Notes: a model not told the origin generated them from the sequence alone. Positions 35,987 through 44,829 are shown, counted from the stretch's first letter. The stretch is DNA of 64,000 bases from Ligilactobacillus pabuli (GCF_022836475.1 NZ_BQXH01000006.1:1689-65688), one strand, 5' to 3'. Translations and numbers: made by a program.

Positions 35987-36038
35987 CTTTTTCTCCTAAT
36001 ATCATGTCATGTTCTTTACTTTTTGAGTGAGATCATTT
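35987..36038. other. Left part of the walR-walK spacer
   Basis: The walR-walK gap (35987-36364) is unusually long. It holds two repeat copies and one terminator-like hairpin, listed separately. No gene is seen. Confidence 0.6.
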
Positions 36039-36157
36039 TAGTCGAGCTCCACACCCCAGAAGATTCCGCCTAACCTGCTTTCTGACACAATGCCTAACCC
36101 GCATTCTGCCCGGAAGCGTGTTAGTGCTCGTCTTCTAACCGGGATGTTCCGCTCTGT
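36039..36157 (+). repeat. Dispersed structured repeat, copy G
   Basis: Outer helix ACACCCC/GGGATGT, second helix AGAAGA/TCTTCT, apical hairpin AATGC/GCATT. Confidence 0.83.
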
Positions 36158-36162
36158 TTTCT

Positions 36163-36284
36163 TAGTCGAGCTACGTGAGGCAAGAGATTCCGCTTATCCA
36201 ACCAAACCAGTACATCACTGAGAAACGTGATTTTCTGGCTTAGCCCGATAATGTTCGTCTCTTAACCGCCTCACTCCGCTCTGT
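36163..36284 (+). repeat. Dispersed structured repeat, copy H
   Basis: Outer helix TGAGGC/GCCTCA, second helix AGAGA/TCTCT, apical hairpin ATCAC/GTGAT. Very close to copy A in sequence. Confidence 0.85.
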
Positions 36285-36285
36285 A

Positions 36286-36319
36286 TAAAAAGCGCCGGCT
36301 GTATTTCTACGCCAGCGCT
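36286..36319 (-). terminator. Terminator-like hairpin between walR and walK
   Basis: On the minus strand AGCGCTGGC pairs with GCCGGCGCT (one mismatch) and is followed by T5. It lies 46 bp after the walR stop, so walK transcription must read through or start anew. Confidence 0.75.
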
Positions 36320-36364
36320 CAACTTTTTCGGTCAGCTCAGCTTAAAATCAGCTAGCCCCATCTT

Positions 36365-37078
36365 CTAATCATTTTCAGGGTTCCGCAAATAGTAACCCAC
36401 ACCACGCCGTGTGACTAACCACACCGGACGACTCGGGTTATCTTCCACCTTTTCTCGCAAGCGACGCATCGTAACATCGACTGTCCGCACGTCACCAAAG
36501 TAATCATAACCCCATACAGTTTGTAATAAATGTTCACGAGTCATTACTTGTCCCATATGTTTAGCCAAATAATTCAGCAATTCAAATTCACGGTGTGTTA
36601 ACTCGATTTTTTTACCATGCCGTGAAACAGTATATGACTCAGGATGGACAATTAAGTCCCCAACCACAATATCGCTGTTTTGCTCTTTTTCTTCATTTTG
36701 AGCAGCAAGTGCGACCGAGCTTTGACGCCGTAAGTTAGCCTTAACCCGCGCAACTAATTCCCGGTTAGAAAATGGTTTGGTAACGTAGTCGTCAGCACCC
36801 ATTTCTAGTCCGAGAACTTTATCAATTTCAGTATCCTTAGCTGTCACCATAATGATCGGCATATCATGAGTCTTACGCACTTCACGCGCAACCTCTAACC
36901 CATCGATTTTCGGTAACATCAAATCTAAAATAATTAAATCTGGTTCAACTTCTTCAACCTGTTTAATGGCATCTTCACCGTCGTAGGCTACATAAACATC
37001 GTAACCTTCTTTATTCAAGTTAAATTTAATGATATCAGAAATCGGTTTTTCATCATCTACCACTAAAATCTTCTTCAT
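36365..37078 (-). CDS. walR: Response regulator WalR (VicR/YycF)
   Basis: 237 aa OmpR-type regulator and the first gene of the wal locus. Receiver domain: acidic pocket D8/D9, phosphorylation site D52 in [13 protein letters not shown], the switch Thr in MVTAKDTE and Lys in [14 protein letters not shown]-binding winged helix: [26 protein letters not shown] with [13 protein letters not shown] and the C-terminal [11 protein letters not shown]. It is usually essential and controls peptidoglycan hydrolases. AGGAGG lies close before the ATG. Confidence 0.98.
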   Translation of the reverse strand: MKKILVVDDEKPISDIIKFNLNKEGYDVYVAYDGEDAIKQVEEVEPDLIILDLMLPKIDGLEVAREVRKTHDMPIIMVTAKDTEIDKVLGLEMGADDYVTKPFSNRELVARVKANLRRQSSVALAAQNEEKEQNSDIVVGDLIVHPESYTVSRHGKKIELTHREFELLNYLAKHMGQVMTREHLLQTVWGYDYFGDVRTVDVTMRRLREKVEDNPSRPVWLVTRRGVGYYLRNPEND

Positions 37079-37503
37079 GTCTATAATCCTCCTTGGTGCA
37101 CTTTCTCACCAGTCGTTGATTTTTCTTCCAATTACTAGCAGGTCCAACACTCTAATCACGCTAAGCGATTTCAGGTGTTACTCCATTTCATTATAAACCA
37201 CTAATAAGCTTATGCCAAATATTGCTTTTTATCTCTCTACCAATTTCACTCCTTTTTCCAACAAACAGTGCATTTTACCCAGTTCTTATTCTCAAAGGTG
37301 CTATACTAAAAGTTAAAGTATCATTAGTAAACATCCAGTTTCCAACTAGCCAATTAACCCTGAACCTACCAAGCTCTGACTTTTATAAAGGTTGTACTGA
37401 TTTAGTTCTCGCCTTATAATACTAAAAAGTGTTCATTATTTTATAATGTTTGAAACCGGCTCAGAAGCCAGAGTGGCTGGCTGGAGATTTCGCTCTGTGT
37501 TTG
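37079..37503. other. Intergenic region upstream of walR
   Basis: AT-rich. It should hold the walR promoter and that of the divergent pyridoxal kinase gene, but no hexamer pair is compelling. Around 37455-37500 a truncated end of the dispersed repeat (TTTCGCTCTGTG) is visible. Confidence 0.5.
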
Positions 37504-37621
37504 TAGTCGAGCTACTCAAAGCAGCTCCTTCCGCCTATCTAAGCTCAACCTTCAATGCCGACACCGCATTAAAGGCTGGGCTCTGATATGCTCGGGAACT
37601 AACCGCTTTGCTTCGCTCTGT
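37504..37621 (+). repeat. Dispersed structured repeat, copy I
   Basis: Outer helix CAAAGC/GCTTTG, second helix AGCTCC paired with GGGAACT, apical hairpin AATGC/GCATT. Confidence 0.85.
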
Positions 37622-37626
37622 GTTTG

Positions 37627-37745
37627 TAGTCGAGCTATGTGAGGCAAGAGATTCCGCTTAACCTGTTTCTGCCACGATGCCTAAAACGCATCATGCACGG
37701 AAGCCTGTTAATGCTCATCTCTTAAACGCCTCCCTTCGCTCTGTG
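37627..37745 (+). repeat. Dispersed structured repeat, copy J
   Basis: Outer helix GAGGC/GCCTC, second helix AGAGA/TCTCT, apical hairpin GATGC/GCATC. It ends 19 bp before the TTG start of the pyridoxal kinase gene, so it lies in or next to that gene's leader. Confidence 0.85.
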
Positions 37746-37763
37746 TTTGAAAGGAGAATTTAT

Positions 37764-38624
37764 TTGTCGCAAAATATTCTAGTTAGTCAAGATCTTTCTT
37801 GTTTTGGACAAGTCTCCTTGCTAACTGCTTTACCTTTACTTAGTGCCAGTGGCCTCAATGTGACTGCTTTACCAACTGCCTTGCTTTCCACCCATACTGG
37901 TGGATTTGGCCAGAATACATACCTTGATTTAAGCCACGAAATGGGGCAGATCATTAACCACTGGCACGAACTAAACTTAACTTTTTCTGCAGTTTACCTC
38001 GGCTATCTGGGGCAGCAACCGCTCCGCCAATTACTAGCACGATTACCTAAGATCACTGACCCTGATTCAATGATCTTGTTAGATCCAGTGATGGGTGATC
38101 ACGGCAAACTCTACCAAGGGTTTGACCAAAGCTATGTCACTGACATGCGCGCACTACTGCCACAAGCCCACGTTTTAACTCCTAATTTGACCGAAGCAGC
38201 TTTTCTATTAGGCCAACCTGAACTAAGTCATGGCGGGCTAGTTGCTGCCAAATTAGCCGTTAAAGAGCTGCACGACCAGTTTCAAGTACCAGTAGTCCTA
38301 GTTACTGGTGTCCCAGTCAACGAGCAAGAAATCGCCGTTGTCGGTCAAACAAAAGAGCAACCACTTTGGACTGAGATCCGTCCACGAATCGCAGCCAACT
38401 ATTTTGGAACGGGCGATATCTTTGCTGCTGCTTTGTTTGCAGGCCTACTACACGGTTTGTCTGCCCAAAAGGCTAGTATTGCAGCGATGGATCTATTAAG
38501 CCACGCTATCACTGTACGTCAGTCTGAACCAGAAATCGATCCACGGCTGGGGATTAACTATTCCCAGGCATTACCACAATTTCTTCAACAAATTAATAAA
38601 GGAGCTCACTTTAATGAGAGATAA
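37764..38624 (+). CDS. pdxY: Pyridoxal/pyridoxamine kinase
   Basis: 286 aa from a TTG at 37764 behind AAGGAG; the open frame continues upstream through repeat copy J but is not family-like there. Ribokinase-fold B6 kinase: the N-terminal NILVSQDLSCFGQVSLLTALPLLSA region, the LLDPVMGDHGKLY loop, the LTPNLTEAAFLLG motif, and the ATP/anion-hole motif NYFGTGDIFAAALFAGLL with the catalytic Asp. It phosphorylates B6 vitamers at the 5' position. It overlaps the S-component gene by 11 bp, so uptake and trapping are coupled. Confidence 0.88.
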   Translation: MSQNILVSQDLSCFGQVSLLTALPLLSASGLNVTALPTALLSTHTGGFGQNTYLDLSHEMGQIINHWHELNLTFSAVYLGYLGQQPLRQLLARLPKITDPDSMILLDPVMGDHGKLYQGFDQSYVTDMRALLPQAHVLTPNLTEAAFLLGQPELSHGGLVAAKLAVKELHDQFQVPVVLVTGVPVNEQEIAVVGQTKEQPLWTEIRPRIAANYFGTGDIFAAALFAGLLHGLSAQKASIAAMDLLSHAITVRQSEPEIDPRLGINYSQALPQFLQQINKGAHFNER

Positions 38625-39180
38625 CAAAAATTCATTACGCGCAATTATTTTAACCGGCTTATTTGCAGCCATTATTTATATCGGAATTTGGGTCTTACGA
38701 ATTCCCATCCCTGCCTTAGTTGGTCGGCCTTTCATTCATTTTGGTAACACTTTGACTGCTGTCGCCATCTTATTTTTAGGCCACAGAAACGGAATGCTGG
38801 CCGGAATCATCGGCTTAGGCGGCTTTGATATCTTAAACGGTTATGCCGCTACTTCATGGTTAACCATGTTAGAAGTTGTGGTGATCGCATTCGTCATCAC
38901 CGCCGTTTTCAAACTCCTAGGTTCACGCGATACTAACCGTAACATTATCATTATCGCCATCGTGGCCGGGGTCACTAAAATTTTCACCACCTACTGTGTT
39001 TCTCTAGTTGAAGCCTTAATGGCTGGCTCGGTTGTCAAAGCTGCCCTAGTTGCTTCATTCCTAAGTTTACCAGCAACTGTGGTTAATTCAGTTTCAACGG
39101 CGATTCTTACTCCAATTCTGTACTTATTCGTCAAAAAGATTTATGTTTCTTTACGCAAAAACCCTAATAGCACTTACTAA
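38614..39180 (+). CDS. ECF transporter S component, probably for vitamin B6
   Basis: 188 aa with six hydrophobic helices, the size and pattern of ECF substrate-binding (S) subunits. These work with the shared EcfA/A'/T energising module encoded elsewhere. The N-terminal LTGLFAAIIYIGIWVLRIPIP and the RPFIHFGNTLTAVAILFLG loop resemble PdxU-like S components. The overlap with the pyridoxal kinase gene supports a pyridoxine/pyridoxal cargo; this is inference from context. Confidence 0.85.
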   Translation: MRDNKNSLRAIILTGLFAAIIYIGIWVLRIPIPALVGRPFIHFGNTLTAVAILFLGHRNGMLAGIIGLGGFDILNGYAATSWLTMLEVVVIAFVITAVFKLLGSRDTNRNIIIIAIVAGVTKIFTTYCVSLVEALMAGSVVKAALVASFLSLPATVVNSVSTAILTPILYLFVKKIYVSLRKNPNSTY

Positions 39181-39191
39181 GGATCAATTCA

Positions 39192-39242
39192 AACAGGCAC
39201 AGCTACCAGCAGTTAATTCTGCAGTAGTTGTGCCTGTTTTTT
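39192..39242 (+). terminator. Terminator of the B6 operon
   Basis: AACAGGCACA/TGTGCCTGTT stem with an inner GCTAC/GTAG helix and a T6 run. Confidence 0.9.
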
Positions 39243-39267
39243 ACACTGATCTTCTAAATCAGTTTTT

Positions 39268-39741
39268 CTAGCCAAATATCACACGTCGGATGTTCCGTTT
39301 CGCCACGGGGGTGGACCGTGGTTCAAAACCCAGATGCTGATATAGCCCCACCGCTTCGTGCATGTTGGAGAGTGTTTCCAGATACAAGGACTTAAACCCA
39401 GCTTGACGCGCAAACTCTTCACACAAATTCGCTAATCGTTTTCCTAAACCTAGTCCACGAAATTCAGGTAGGAAATAGAGTTTCTGCAATTCTGCCGTTC
39501 CTTGCGTATCAAACTCAGCTACCCCACAGCCGCCCACAACTCGTCCTGCTGCAGTCACGACCCAATACTTGCGGCATGTTTTAGCTGCATAAAACTGGGC
39601 CAAACTTCCTAGTTCTGGATCAAAATATGCTGTCCCTGGCTTGGCGTCACCATATTCTTCCAAAACTTGTTTGATCAGCGCCTGAATTTCGGCATTATCA
39701 CGAACCTCGATTTCTCTGATTTCTAGCTTTTTAACTGCCAT
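39268..39741 (-). CDS. GNAT-family N-acetyltransferase
   Basis: 157 aa. The acetyl-CoA pyrophosphate loop is in LYFLPEFRGLGLGKRLANL (motif A, R/Q-x-x-G-x-G/A), followed by motif B GFKSLYLETLSNMHEAVGLYQHLGFE. The substrate cannot be predicted. It stands alone, convergent with the B6 operon. Confidence 0.85.
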   Translation of the reverse strand: MAVKKLEIREIEVRDNAEIQALIKQVLEEYGDAKPGTAYFDPELGSLAQFYAAKTCRKYWVVTAAGRVVGGCGVAEFDTQGTAELQKLYFLPEFRGLGLGKRLANLCEEFARQAGFKSLYLETLSNMHEAVGLYQHLGFEPRSTPVAKRNIRRVIFG

Positions 39742-39951
39742 CCATTTTCCTCCACCACTTGTTTAGCCAAAATTATACTCCATCTCTCTTACTGAACATA
39801 AACTTTCTGCTTTTGGCTCACCTGATAGCCAAAAGACATCGTTCCAACCATTATTTAGCACTAAAATTACAAATATTTGCACTTTTTTGAAAAAAGGCTT
39901 GTTTTTTCTTCAAAAAATTGGCATAATAGTAGATGGTCATTTTAATGATTT

Positions 39952-40024
39952 GGGCGGTTAGCTCAGTTGGTAGAGCAACGGACTCTTAATCCGTGGGTCC
40001 AGGGTTCGAGCCCCTGACCACCCA
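39952..40024 (+). tRNA. tRNA-Lys (anticodon CTT), copy 1
   Basis: 73 nt cloverleaf: D stem GCTC/GAGC, anticodon stem ACGGA/TCCGT with loop CTCTTAA (anticodon CTT), T stem CAGGG/CCCTG with TTCGAGC. The acceptor GGGCGGT/ACCACCC has a C4-A69 mismatch. CCA is not encoded. A hairpin with a T run follows. It is identical to the copy at 44623. Confidence 0.95.
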
Positions 40025-40041
40025 TAGGGTGCCAAACCCAT

Positions 40042-40101
40042 GAGAAGAAGCATTGTTGGTGCGAAATGCATTTGGAAAACGAAGCTGGCTTCTCTTTTTT
40101 T
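40042..40101 (+). terminator. Terminator behind tRNA-Lys copy 1
   Basis: GAGAAG (40042-40047) pairs with CTTCTC (40089-40094), with an inner GCATT/AATGC helix and T7. Confidence 0.55.
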
Positions 40102-40242
40102 GCCAAAAATTCGGGATAGAATTAACTTCAAAATTTAACGGACAGTTTTGTCGCCATAGTGTAAGATACTCACCACCGTGACAGAACTGCCTGTTTTCAT
40201 TTAAATCAACAAAACACAAAGCAAACCGACCCGCAAACAAAC

Positions 40243-40347
40243 CTACCATTGTTCATTTCCTACCGGTTCACCTAAATCTTGCAGCTCCACATGAACTCTT
40301 TCAGTTTCATACTCTGCAAAAAGTTGTTCGATCGTTAAGTCTTCCAT
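40243..40347 (-). CDS. Possible 34-aa peptide or remnant of a broken gene
   Basis: An ATG at 40347 is preceded by AGGAGG at a spacing of 8 nt and opens an acidic 34-codon frame (MEDLTIEQLFAEYETERVHV...). It ends in TAG; the +1 frame, which overlaps at ATGGTAGG, continues for another 50 codons or so (GEYLTLWRQNCP). This may be a small gene or the start of a frameshifted one. Unrecognised. Confidence 0.35.
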   Translation of the reverse strand: MEDLTIEQLFAEYETERVHVELQDLGEPVGNEQW

Positions 40348-40434
40348 AAAATAACGCCTCCTACTCTAAACTAAACATAGTGTACCAGATCCACTCCACT
40401 TTGTATCACTGGAAGCTTCTAAGTTTTTAAGTTC

Positions 40435-40482
40435 AAAAAAGCCACCAACTCTTGAAGTGCCTTCAAAAGAGTTTGGTGACTT
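40435..40482 (-). terminator. Terminator of the hydroxyacid operon
   Basis: GTCACCAAACTC pairs with GAGTTGGTGGC and is followed by T6 on the minus strand. Confidence 0.88.
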
Positions 40483-40489
40483 TAATTAA

Positions 40490-41494
40490 TTATTCTTCTG
40501 TGGAGATTTCGTGAGCACTATGTTTGCCAGCGATAACCGTCAATGCATCAGCCAAAGAAATTTCAACCATATTCTTAACCGCAATATCAGTATAAAAGCC
40601 AATATGTGGGCTAACTGTGGCATTATCCAATGACAATAATTCCTGTAGCCACTCATTGGGTTGTTTAGACTGGGAGAAGTCCTTACTAAAAATGTCGGCT
40701 TCATTTTCAATCGTATCGATCCCGGCTGCGGCAATTTCACCAGTCTTTAAGGCCGACAATAAGGCTGGGGTATCAACTACGGCACCACGTGAAGCATTAA
40801 TAAAGATGGCAGTTGGCTTCATCATTTGGAAGGCAGCCTCATTTACCACATGATAAGTACTATCCAACAGTGGTGTATGCATCGTAATAATGTCTGCCTC
40901 TTTAAAGACCGTTTCTTGGTCAACATAAGTAACAACACTATTTAATTCTGGGCGATGAACTGGGTCAGAAACGATCACGTGAGAACCGAGGGCCTTGAAG
41001 ATGCGGGCCACTTCGCTCCCAATCTTGCCAGCACCAATAATACCAACCGTTAATTCATGAATTTCTCGTGCTTGCAAGTTCTCCCAGGTAAAGTCGTTCT
41101 GGCTTTCACGTTTGGCGGCAACGTTCAAATGGCGTAATAACCACATGGTATGTGCCAAAACCAGTTCGGAGACAGAACGAGGAGAATAAGCAGGAACATT
41201 GGTGACCACCAAATCATTGGCAGCGGCTGCTTTTAAGTCGACCGTTTCGTAGCCAGTCGTTCGTAAGGAAATTTGTTTGATCCCAAATTCATGTAATTTT
41301 TGGTAAATTACCGGATCATCAATGAGGTTATCCTGTTGTAACACAATTCCATCATAACCTTGTGCCAAATCAACAGTTTCTGCCGTCAAAGTCACTCGGT
41401 TAGTATCAATTTGTACAGTAGGGTTCTTTGCTAGCCACTGATCGATTACACCGATTTCATCATCTAAAACATTAAATAGTAATAGTTTCGTCAC
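40490..41494 (-). CDS. D-2-hydroxyacid dehydrogenase (D-lactate dehydrogenase family)
   Basis: 334 aa starting at a GTG at 41494 with AGGAG 9 nt ahead. NAD-binding Rossmann motif VGIIGAGKIGSEVARIFKALG; substrate Arg in INASRGAVVDTPAL; Glu in AGIDTIENE; proton-donor His in VSPHIGFYTD. It reduces a 2-keto acid to the D-2-hydroxy acid. It is the last gene of an operon with an aminotransferase and an amino-acid uptake system, so keto acids from transamination are its likely substrate rather than, or as well as, pyruvate. Confidence 0.9.
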   Translation of the reverse strand: MTKLLLFNVLDDEIGVIDQWLAKNPTVQIDTNRVTLTAETVDLAQGYDGIVLQQDNLIDDPVIYQKLHEFGIKQISLRTTGYETVDLKAAAANDLVVTNVPAYSPRSVSELVLAHTMWLLRHLNVAAKRESQNDFTWENLQAREIHELTVGIIGAGKIGSEVARIFKALGSHVIVSDPVHRPELNSVVTYVDQETVFKEADIITMHTPLLDSTYHVVNEAAFQMMKPTAIFINASRGAVVDTPALLSALKTGEIAAAGIDTIENEADIFSKDFSQSKQPNEWLQELLSLDNATVSPHIGFYTDIAVKNMVEISLADALTVIAGKHSAHEISTEE

Positions 41495-41509
41495 GTTTAT
41501 TTTCTCCTT

Positions 41510-42679
41510 TTATTCCGTAATTTTCTGAGACGCAAAGCTCAACGACTTAAAGCCTGCCACTGCTTGTTTGAGGACAGCCATTTCTTGCGTCGCAGCGATT
41601 CTGACAAATCCTTTTCCACTCGTACCAAAAGCCTGACCTGGAATCACTAGAATTCCTGCTTGTTCCAATAAGTAATCACTAAATTCTACGTCATCCATCC
41701 CTGAACCTGAAATATCCAAGAAGAGGTATAAACTGCCGGCGACCGGAATTGTTTTTGCCCAGGATAACTGGTTCAATTCTTCACCTAGGTACGCTAAGCG
41801 TTGGCTAAATTCATTTTTCAATGGTTCAACTAATTCAGTCACATTTTGCAAACCGAAGCCGCCCGCACTTTGCGCCATGCTAGGGGCGGTATAAGTCACA
41901 CCTTCATTTAATAAACCAGCCGCGCTCACGACTTCTTTGGGCCCTAACAAATAGCCAATCCGAAAACCAGTCATCGCAAAGACTTTCGACAATGAACCTG
42001 TCACTAAGGTCCGTTCGGGCGCTAAGTTTTCCAACGGCACAAATTCATGGTCATTATAGACATATGGCCAATAAACTTCATCGGCAATCAAATAGAGATC
42101 ATGTTGTTTGGCCAAATCTGCAATAGCCTGTAAAGTCTCTTGGTCATAGACCGCACCAGTCGGGTTATTGGGTGAATTAACTAAAATCGCCTTAGTTTTA
42201 GCAGTGATTGCTGCTGCTATCGCCGCTTTTTGCGGTTGGAAGTTATCCGCTGCTTGGCAAGTTACAAAGACTGGCTTGGCGTGATATTGTTCAACTTGGA
42301 CTTTATATGGTGAAAAATATGGTTCAAAAATAATTACTTCGTCATCCGGATCAAGCAAGGCACCAAAGGCCAGGTCTGTTGCGTGGCTGGCACCAACTGT
42401 GGCTTGGACATTTTCCATTTGGTAGTGTGAACCAAAGTTTTGATGATGGAAGTCCAAAATTGCTTGTAAATACTCAGGATCTCCTGCAGAAGCAGTGTAG
42501 TGCGTTTTACCGGCTAACATTGCTGTTGCCGCTGCGTTAACGATTGGTGCTGGTGTCGCCAAATCTGGATCTCCAATCGATAAATCGATCACGTCTGTCA
42601 TCAAAGCAGCCGTTTTCCCGATCTCGGCCATAATGTTCTTTTCTGGTGCTTGAAATAATTTTGCCAGTGCTTTTACCAT
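41510..42679 (-). CDS. Class I/II PLP aminotransferase
   Basis: 389 aa, fold-type I. PLP-contacting GASHATDLAF, aspartate in LIADEVYWPYVYND, Schiff-base lysine in GSLSKVFAMTGFRIGY, and carboxylate-binding Arg in FVRIAATQE. It resembles PatA/aspartate-type transaminases. GGGGGAG lies ahead of the ATG at 42679. It would convert the imported amino acid to a 2-keto acid, which the following dehydrogenase can reduce. Exact substrate unknown. Confidence 0.88.
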   Translation of the reverse strand: MVKALAKLFQAPEKNIMAEIGKTAALMTDVIDLSIGDPDLATPAPIVNAAATAMLAGKTHYTASAGDPEYLQAILDFHHQNFGSHYQMENVQATVGASHATDLAFGALLDPDDEVIIFEPYFSPYKVQVEQYHAKPVFVTCQAADNFQPQKAAIAAAITAKTKAILVNSPNNPTGAVYDQETLQAIADLAKQHDLYLIADEVYWPYVYNDHEFVPLENLAPERTLVTGSLSKVFAMTGFRIGYLLGPKEVVSAAGLLNEGVTYTAPSMAQSAGGFGLQNVTELVEPLKNEFSQRLAYLGEELNQLSWAKTIPVAGSLYLFLDISGSGMDDVEFSDYLLEQAGILVIPGQAFGTSGKGFVRIAATQEMAVLKQAVAGFKSLSFASQKITE

Positions 42680-42703
42680 ATTCTCTCCCCCATTTATGAC
42701 TAG

Positions 42704-43399
42704 TTAGTCATTATCAGCTGAAATACTGTACTTTTTGCCCATTCTCTTTTCAAAGATACCTAGTAGTTGTGCCATTAAGCTGGTCAAGATCCAGTAAATT
42801 ACAGCGGCAACTAACAACGGCGGCACGTAGTCATATAAGGTTCCGCCGACACCAAGTGCTTGAGCAGTCACTTCTTGAACCCCGATGTAGAAAAGGACGG
42901 ATGATTCTTTGATCAAAGTAATAAATTCATTGCCTAAGGCCGGCAAAATATTCCGGACAGCCTGTGGTAACACAATGGAAAACAACGTTGTCTTTTCACT
43001 CATTCCAAGTGACAAACCTGCTTCCATTTGACCAGTTGGCACTGAAATGATTCCTGAACGGAAAATTTCTGAAGTATAAGCCGCAGAGTTTAAGCCCAAC
43101 GCAATTGAACCTGGAATGATGCGGTCCAACCCTGAACCAAGAATTTGAACTTGTGAAATTTCCAAGCCTTTAGAAATTGAATAGTAAATTAACATGACTT
43201 GGATCATCGATGGTGTTCCCCGGACGATTGAAACGTAAATTCGTGCGATATATTGCAAAATTTTCAACTTGGACCGGCGTAATAAGACCAGTACCAAACC
43301 TAAACAAATCCCAATTACGATCCCAATCACTGAAATAATGATCGTTAAGCCTGTTCCTTGTAGAAACAGTTGATAATAATGTCCTAAAAAGTCAAACAT
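42704..43399 (-). CDS. Polar amino acid ABC transporter permease
   Basis: 231 aa with five hydrophobic helices and the EAA loop EAGLSLGMSEKTTLFSIVLPQAVRNILPALGNEF, split here only for description. It is of the His/Glu/Gln (GlnP/HisM) family. RBS AGGGAGG. It lies between the binding protein and the aminotransferase. No ATP-binding subunit gene is present in the cluster, so it must share one from elsewhere. Confidence 0.92.
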   Translation of the reverse strand: MFDFLGHYYQLFLQGTGLTIIISVIGIVIGICLGLVLVLLRRSKLKILQYIARIYVSIVRGTPSMIQVMLIYYSISKGLEISQVQILGSGLDRIIPGSIALGLNSAAYTSEIFRSGIISVPTGQMEAGLSLGMSEKTTLFSIVLPQAVRNILPALGNEFITLIKESSVLFYIGVQEVTAQALGVGGTLYDYVPPLLVAAVIYWILTSLMAQLLGIFEKRMGKKYSISADND

Positions 43400-43496
43400 A
43401 CTTTTCCTCCCTACTTACACCTAAATGTTGAAAAACCAGCCAGTGTGCTGAACTAAATGTCACACCTGACTGATTCTTCCTAATCTAGTTACCCGA

Positions 43497-44321
43497 CTAA
43501 TTGCTTTCCAATTGAAGCTGTTGTGCTTTTTGTAACATCTGTTTCAAGCCGCCATTCTTTTCTTCTTTGTTGATCACCTTATTAATTTCAGCCGTTAATT
43601 TTTTGTCTGACTTTCTGGTGGCAACGTTAATATTTTGAATGTCTTTTGGTGTGTTCAATTTAGCCTTAGCAATTTCATACTGTTCTGGGAACTTTTTAAC
43701 ATAAGTAGCAGCCACCGTATTTTCAAGGACGACTGCATCGAGCTTGTTAGTTCTCAATTCAGTCGTTAAAGAAGTTACCTTACCTTCAGAAACAACGTTG
43801 GAACCCTTCATCTGTTCCTTAGCAATTTTTTCTTGAGTTGTTGTTTGTTGAACACCAACAGCTTTATTCTTGAAGTCAGTTGCAGCATCCTGGAACTTGT
43901 TGCCTTCACCTTTTCTAACTAGAACTTGGTTTTGGACATTAAAGTAACTCTTTGAGAATGCCACTGCTTTTTTCCGTTCCTTGGTTGAAACCATTCCGGC
44001 CATCACGATATCAACCTTGTTATTTTTCAATTCTGAAACTAATGAAGGAAACTCGGTGTTAACGATTTTGAGTTTCACGCCCAATTGATCAGCGATTTTA
44101 TTGGCTAATAACATGTCATAACCAGTAATCTTCTTTTGACCATTTTGTACAACTGGAAATTCAAATGGTGCATAATCAGCGGAAGTTCCAACCACTAAGG
44201 TTTTCTTGTCCTTAATCTTTTGGACACTGTTATCAGCATCCTTCTTGCCGCAAGCTGTTAGTACCACACAAAATAATGCCATAAACGCTACTAATATGTA
44301 CAAATTCTTTTTCTTCTTCAT
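43497..44321 (-). CDS. Amino acid ABC transporter substrate-binding lipoprotein
   Basis: 274 aa from the ATG at 44321, 9 nt behind AAGGATGA; an in-frame GTG lies two codons earlier. Lipoprotein signal peptide with lipobox LTAC (Cys about residue 24). SBP_bac_3 fold: TLVVGTSADYAPFEF, KITGYDMLLANKIADQLGVKL and DIVMAGMVSTKERKKAV, as in polar amino acid binding proteins. It captures the amino acid at the outer face of the membrane. Confidence 0.92.
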   Translation of the reverse strand: MKKKKNLYILVAFMALFCVVLTACGKKDADNSVQKIKDKKTLVVGTSADYAPFEFPVVQNGQKKITGYDMLLANKIADQLGVKLKIVNTEFPSLVSELKNNKVDIVMAGMVSTKERKKAVAFSKSYFNVQNQVLVRKGEGNKFQDAATDFKNKAVGVQQTTTQEKIAKEQMKGSNVVSEGKVTSLTTELRTNKLDAVVLENTVAATYVKKFPEQYEIAKAKLNTPKDIQNINVATRKSDKKLTAEINKVINKEEKNGGLKQMLQKAQQLQLESN

Positions 44322-44622
44322 TTTCACTCATCCTTTTGTTTTTGCTGATTTATTTTCTGTTGTTTTCTATGTTTATAAGCATACTGTATTTTATTTCATA
44401 TTTCAAGCACTTTTTGACTATTTATACAAATAAAAGCTGTATTATTCATTTATTCAGTGAATAAGCACCTTTTTATGCATTTTATTGTCGATTTAGCCAC
44501 AATTATGCTCTCTGAGGCTGCTGAGCTAACAAAAATTTGTCACGTAAATTGCCCAAAAAAGCTTGCATTCATTTGAATTTATTGGTATTATAATTGGTGT
44601 TGGTATCACGTCAGATACTTAT

Positions 44623-44695
44623 GGGCGGTTAGCTCAGTTGGTAGAGCAACGGACTCTTAATCCGTGGGTCCAGGGTTCGAGCCCCTGACCACCCA
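44623..44695 (+). tRNA. tRNA-Lys (anticodon CTT), copy 2
   Basis: All 73 bases are identical to the copy at 39952, including the C4-A69 acceptor mismatch. The flanks are unrelated. It has its own strong terminator. CCA is not encoded. Confidence 0.95.
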
Positions 44696-44709
44696 TCATC
44701 AGTAACGAC

Positions 44710-44748
44710 AAACAGCATCCTTAATTTCGGTTAAGGGTGCTGTTTTTT
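44710..44748 (+). terminator. Terminator behind tRNA-Lys copy 2
   Basis: AACAGCATCCTTAA pairs with TTAAGGGTGCTGTT, followed by T6. Confidence 0.9.
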
Positions 44749-44829
44749 GTTAAACTGATTTTTAATGTGACTTTCCTACTATATTATAAGTTCCTTTCCA
44801 TCCAATATAGTCAGTTGCTCAAACCAATT

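Noticed and set aside
37677-37763. Upstream extension of the pyridoxal kinase frame
   Set aside because: These codons are repeat copy J. The TTG at 37764 has a good AAGGAG site and gives the family N-terminus.
39986-40249. 87-codon minus-strand frame beginning opposite tRNA-Lys copy 1
   Set aside because: It runs through the tRNA and its terminator. Only the part next to 40243 is of interest, and that is reported as a possible remnant.
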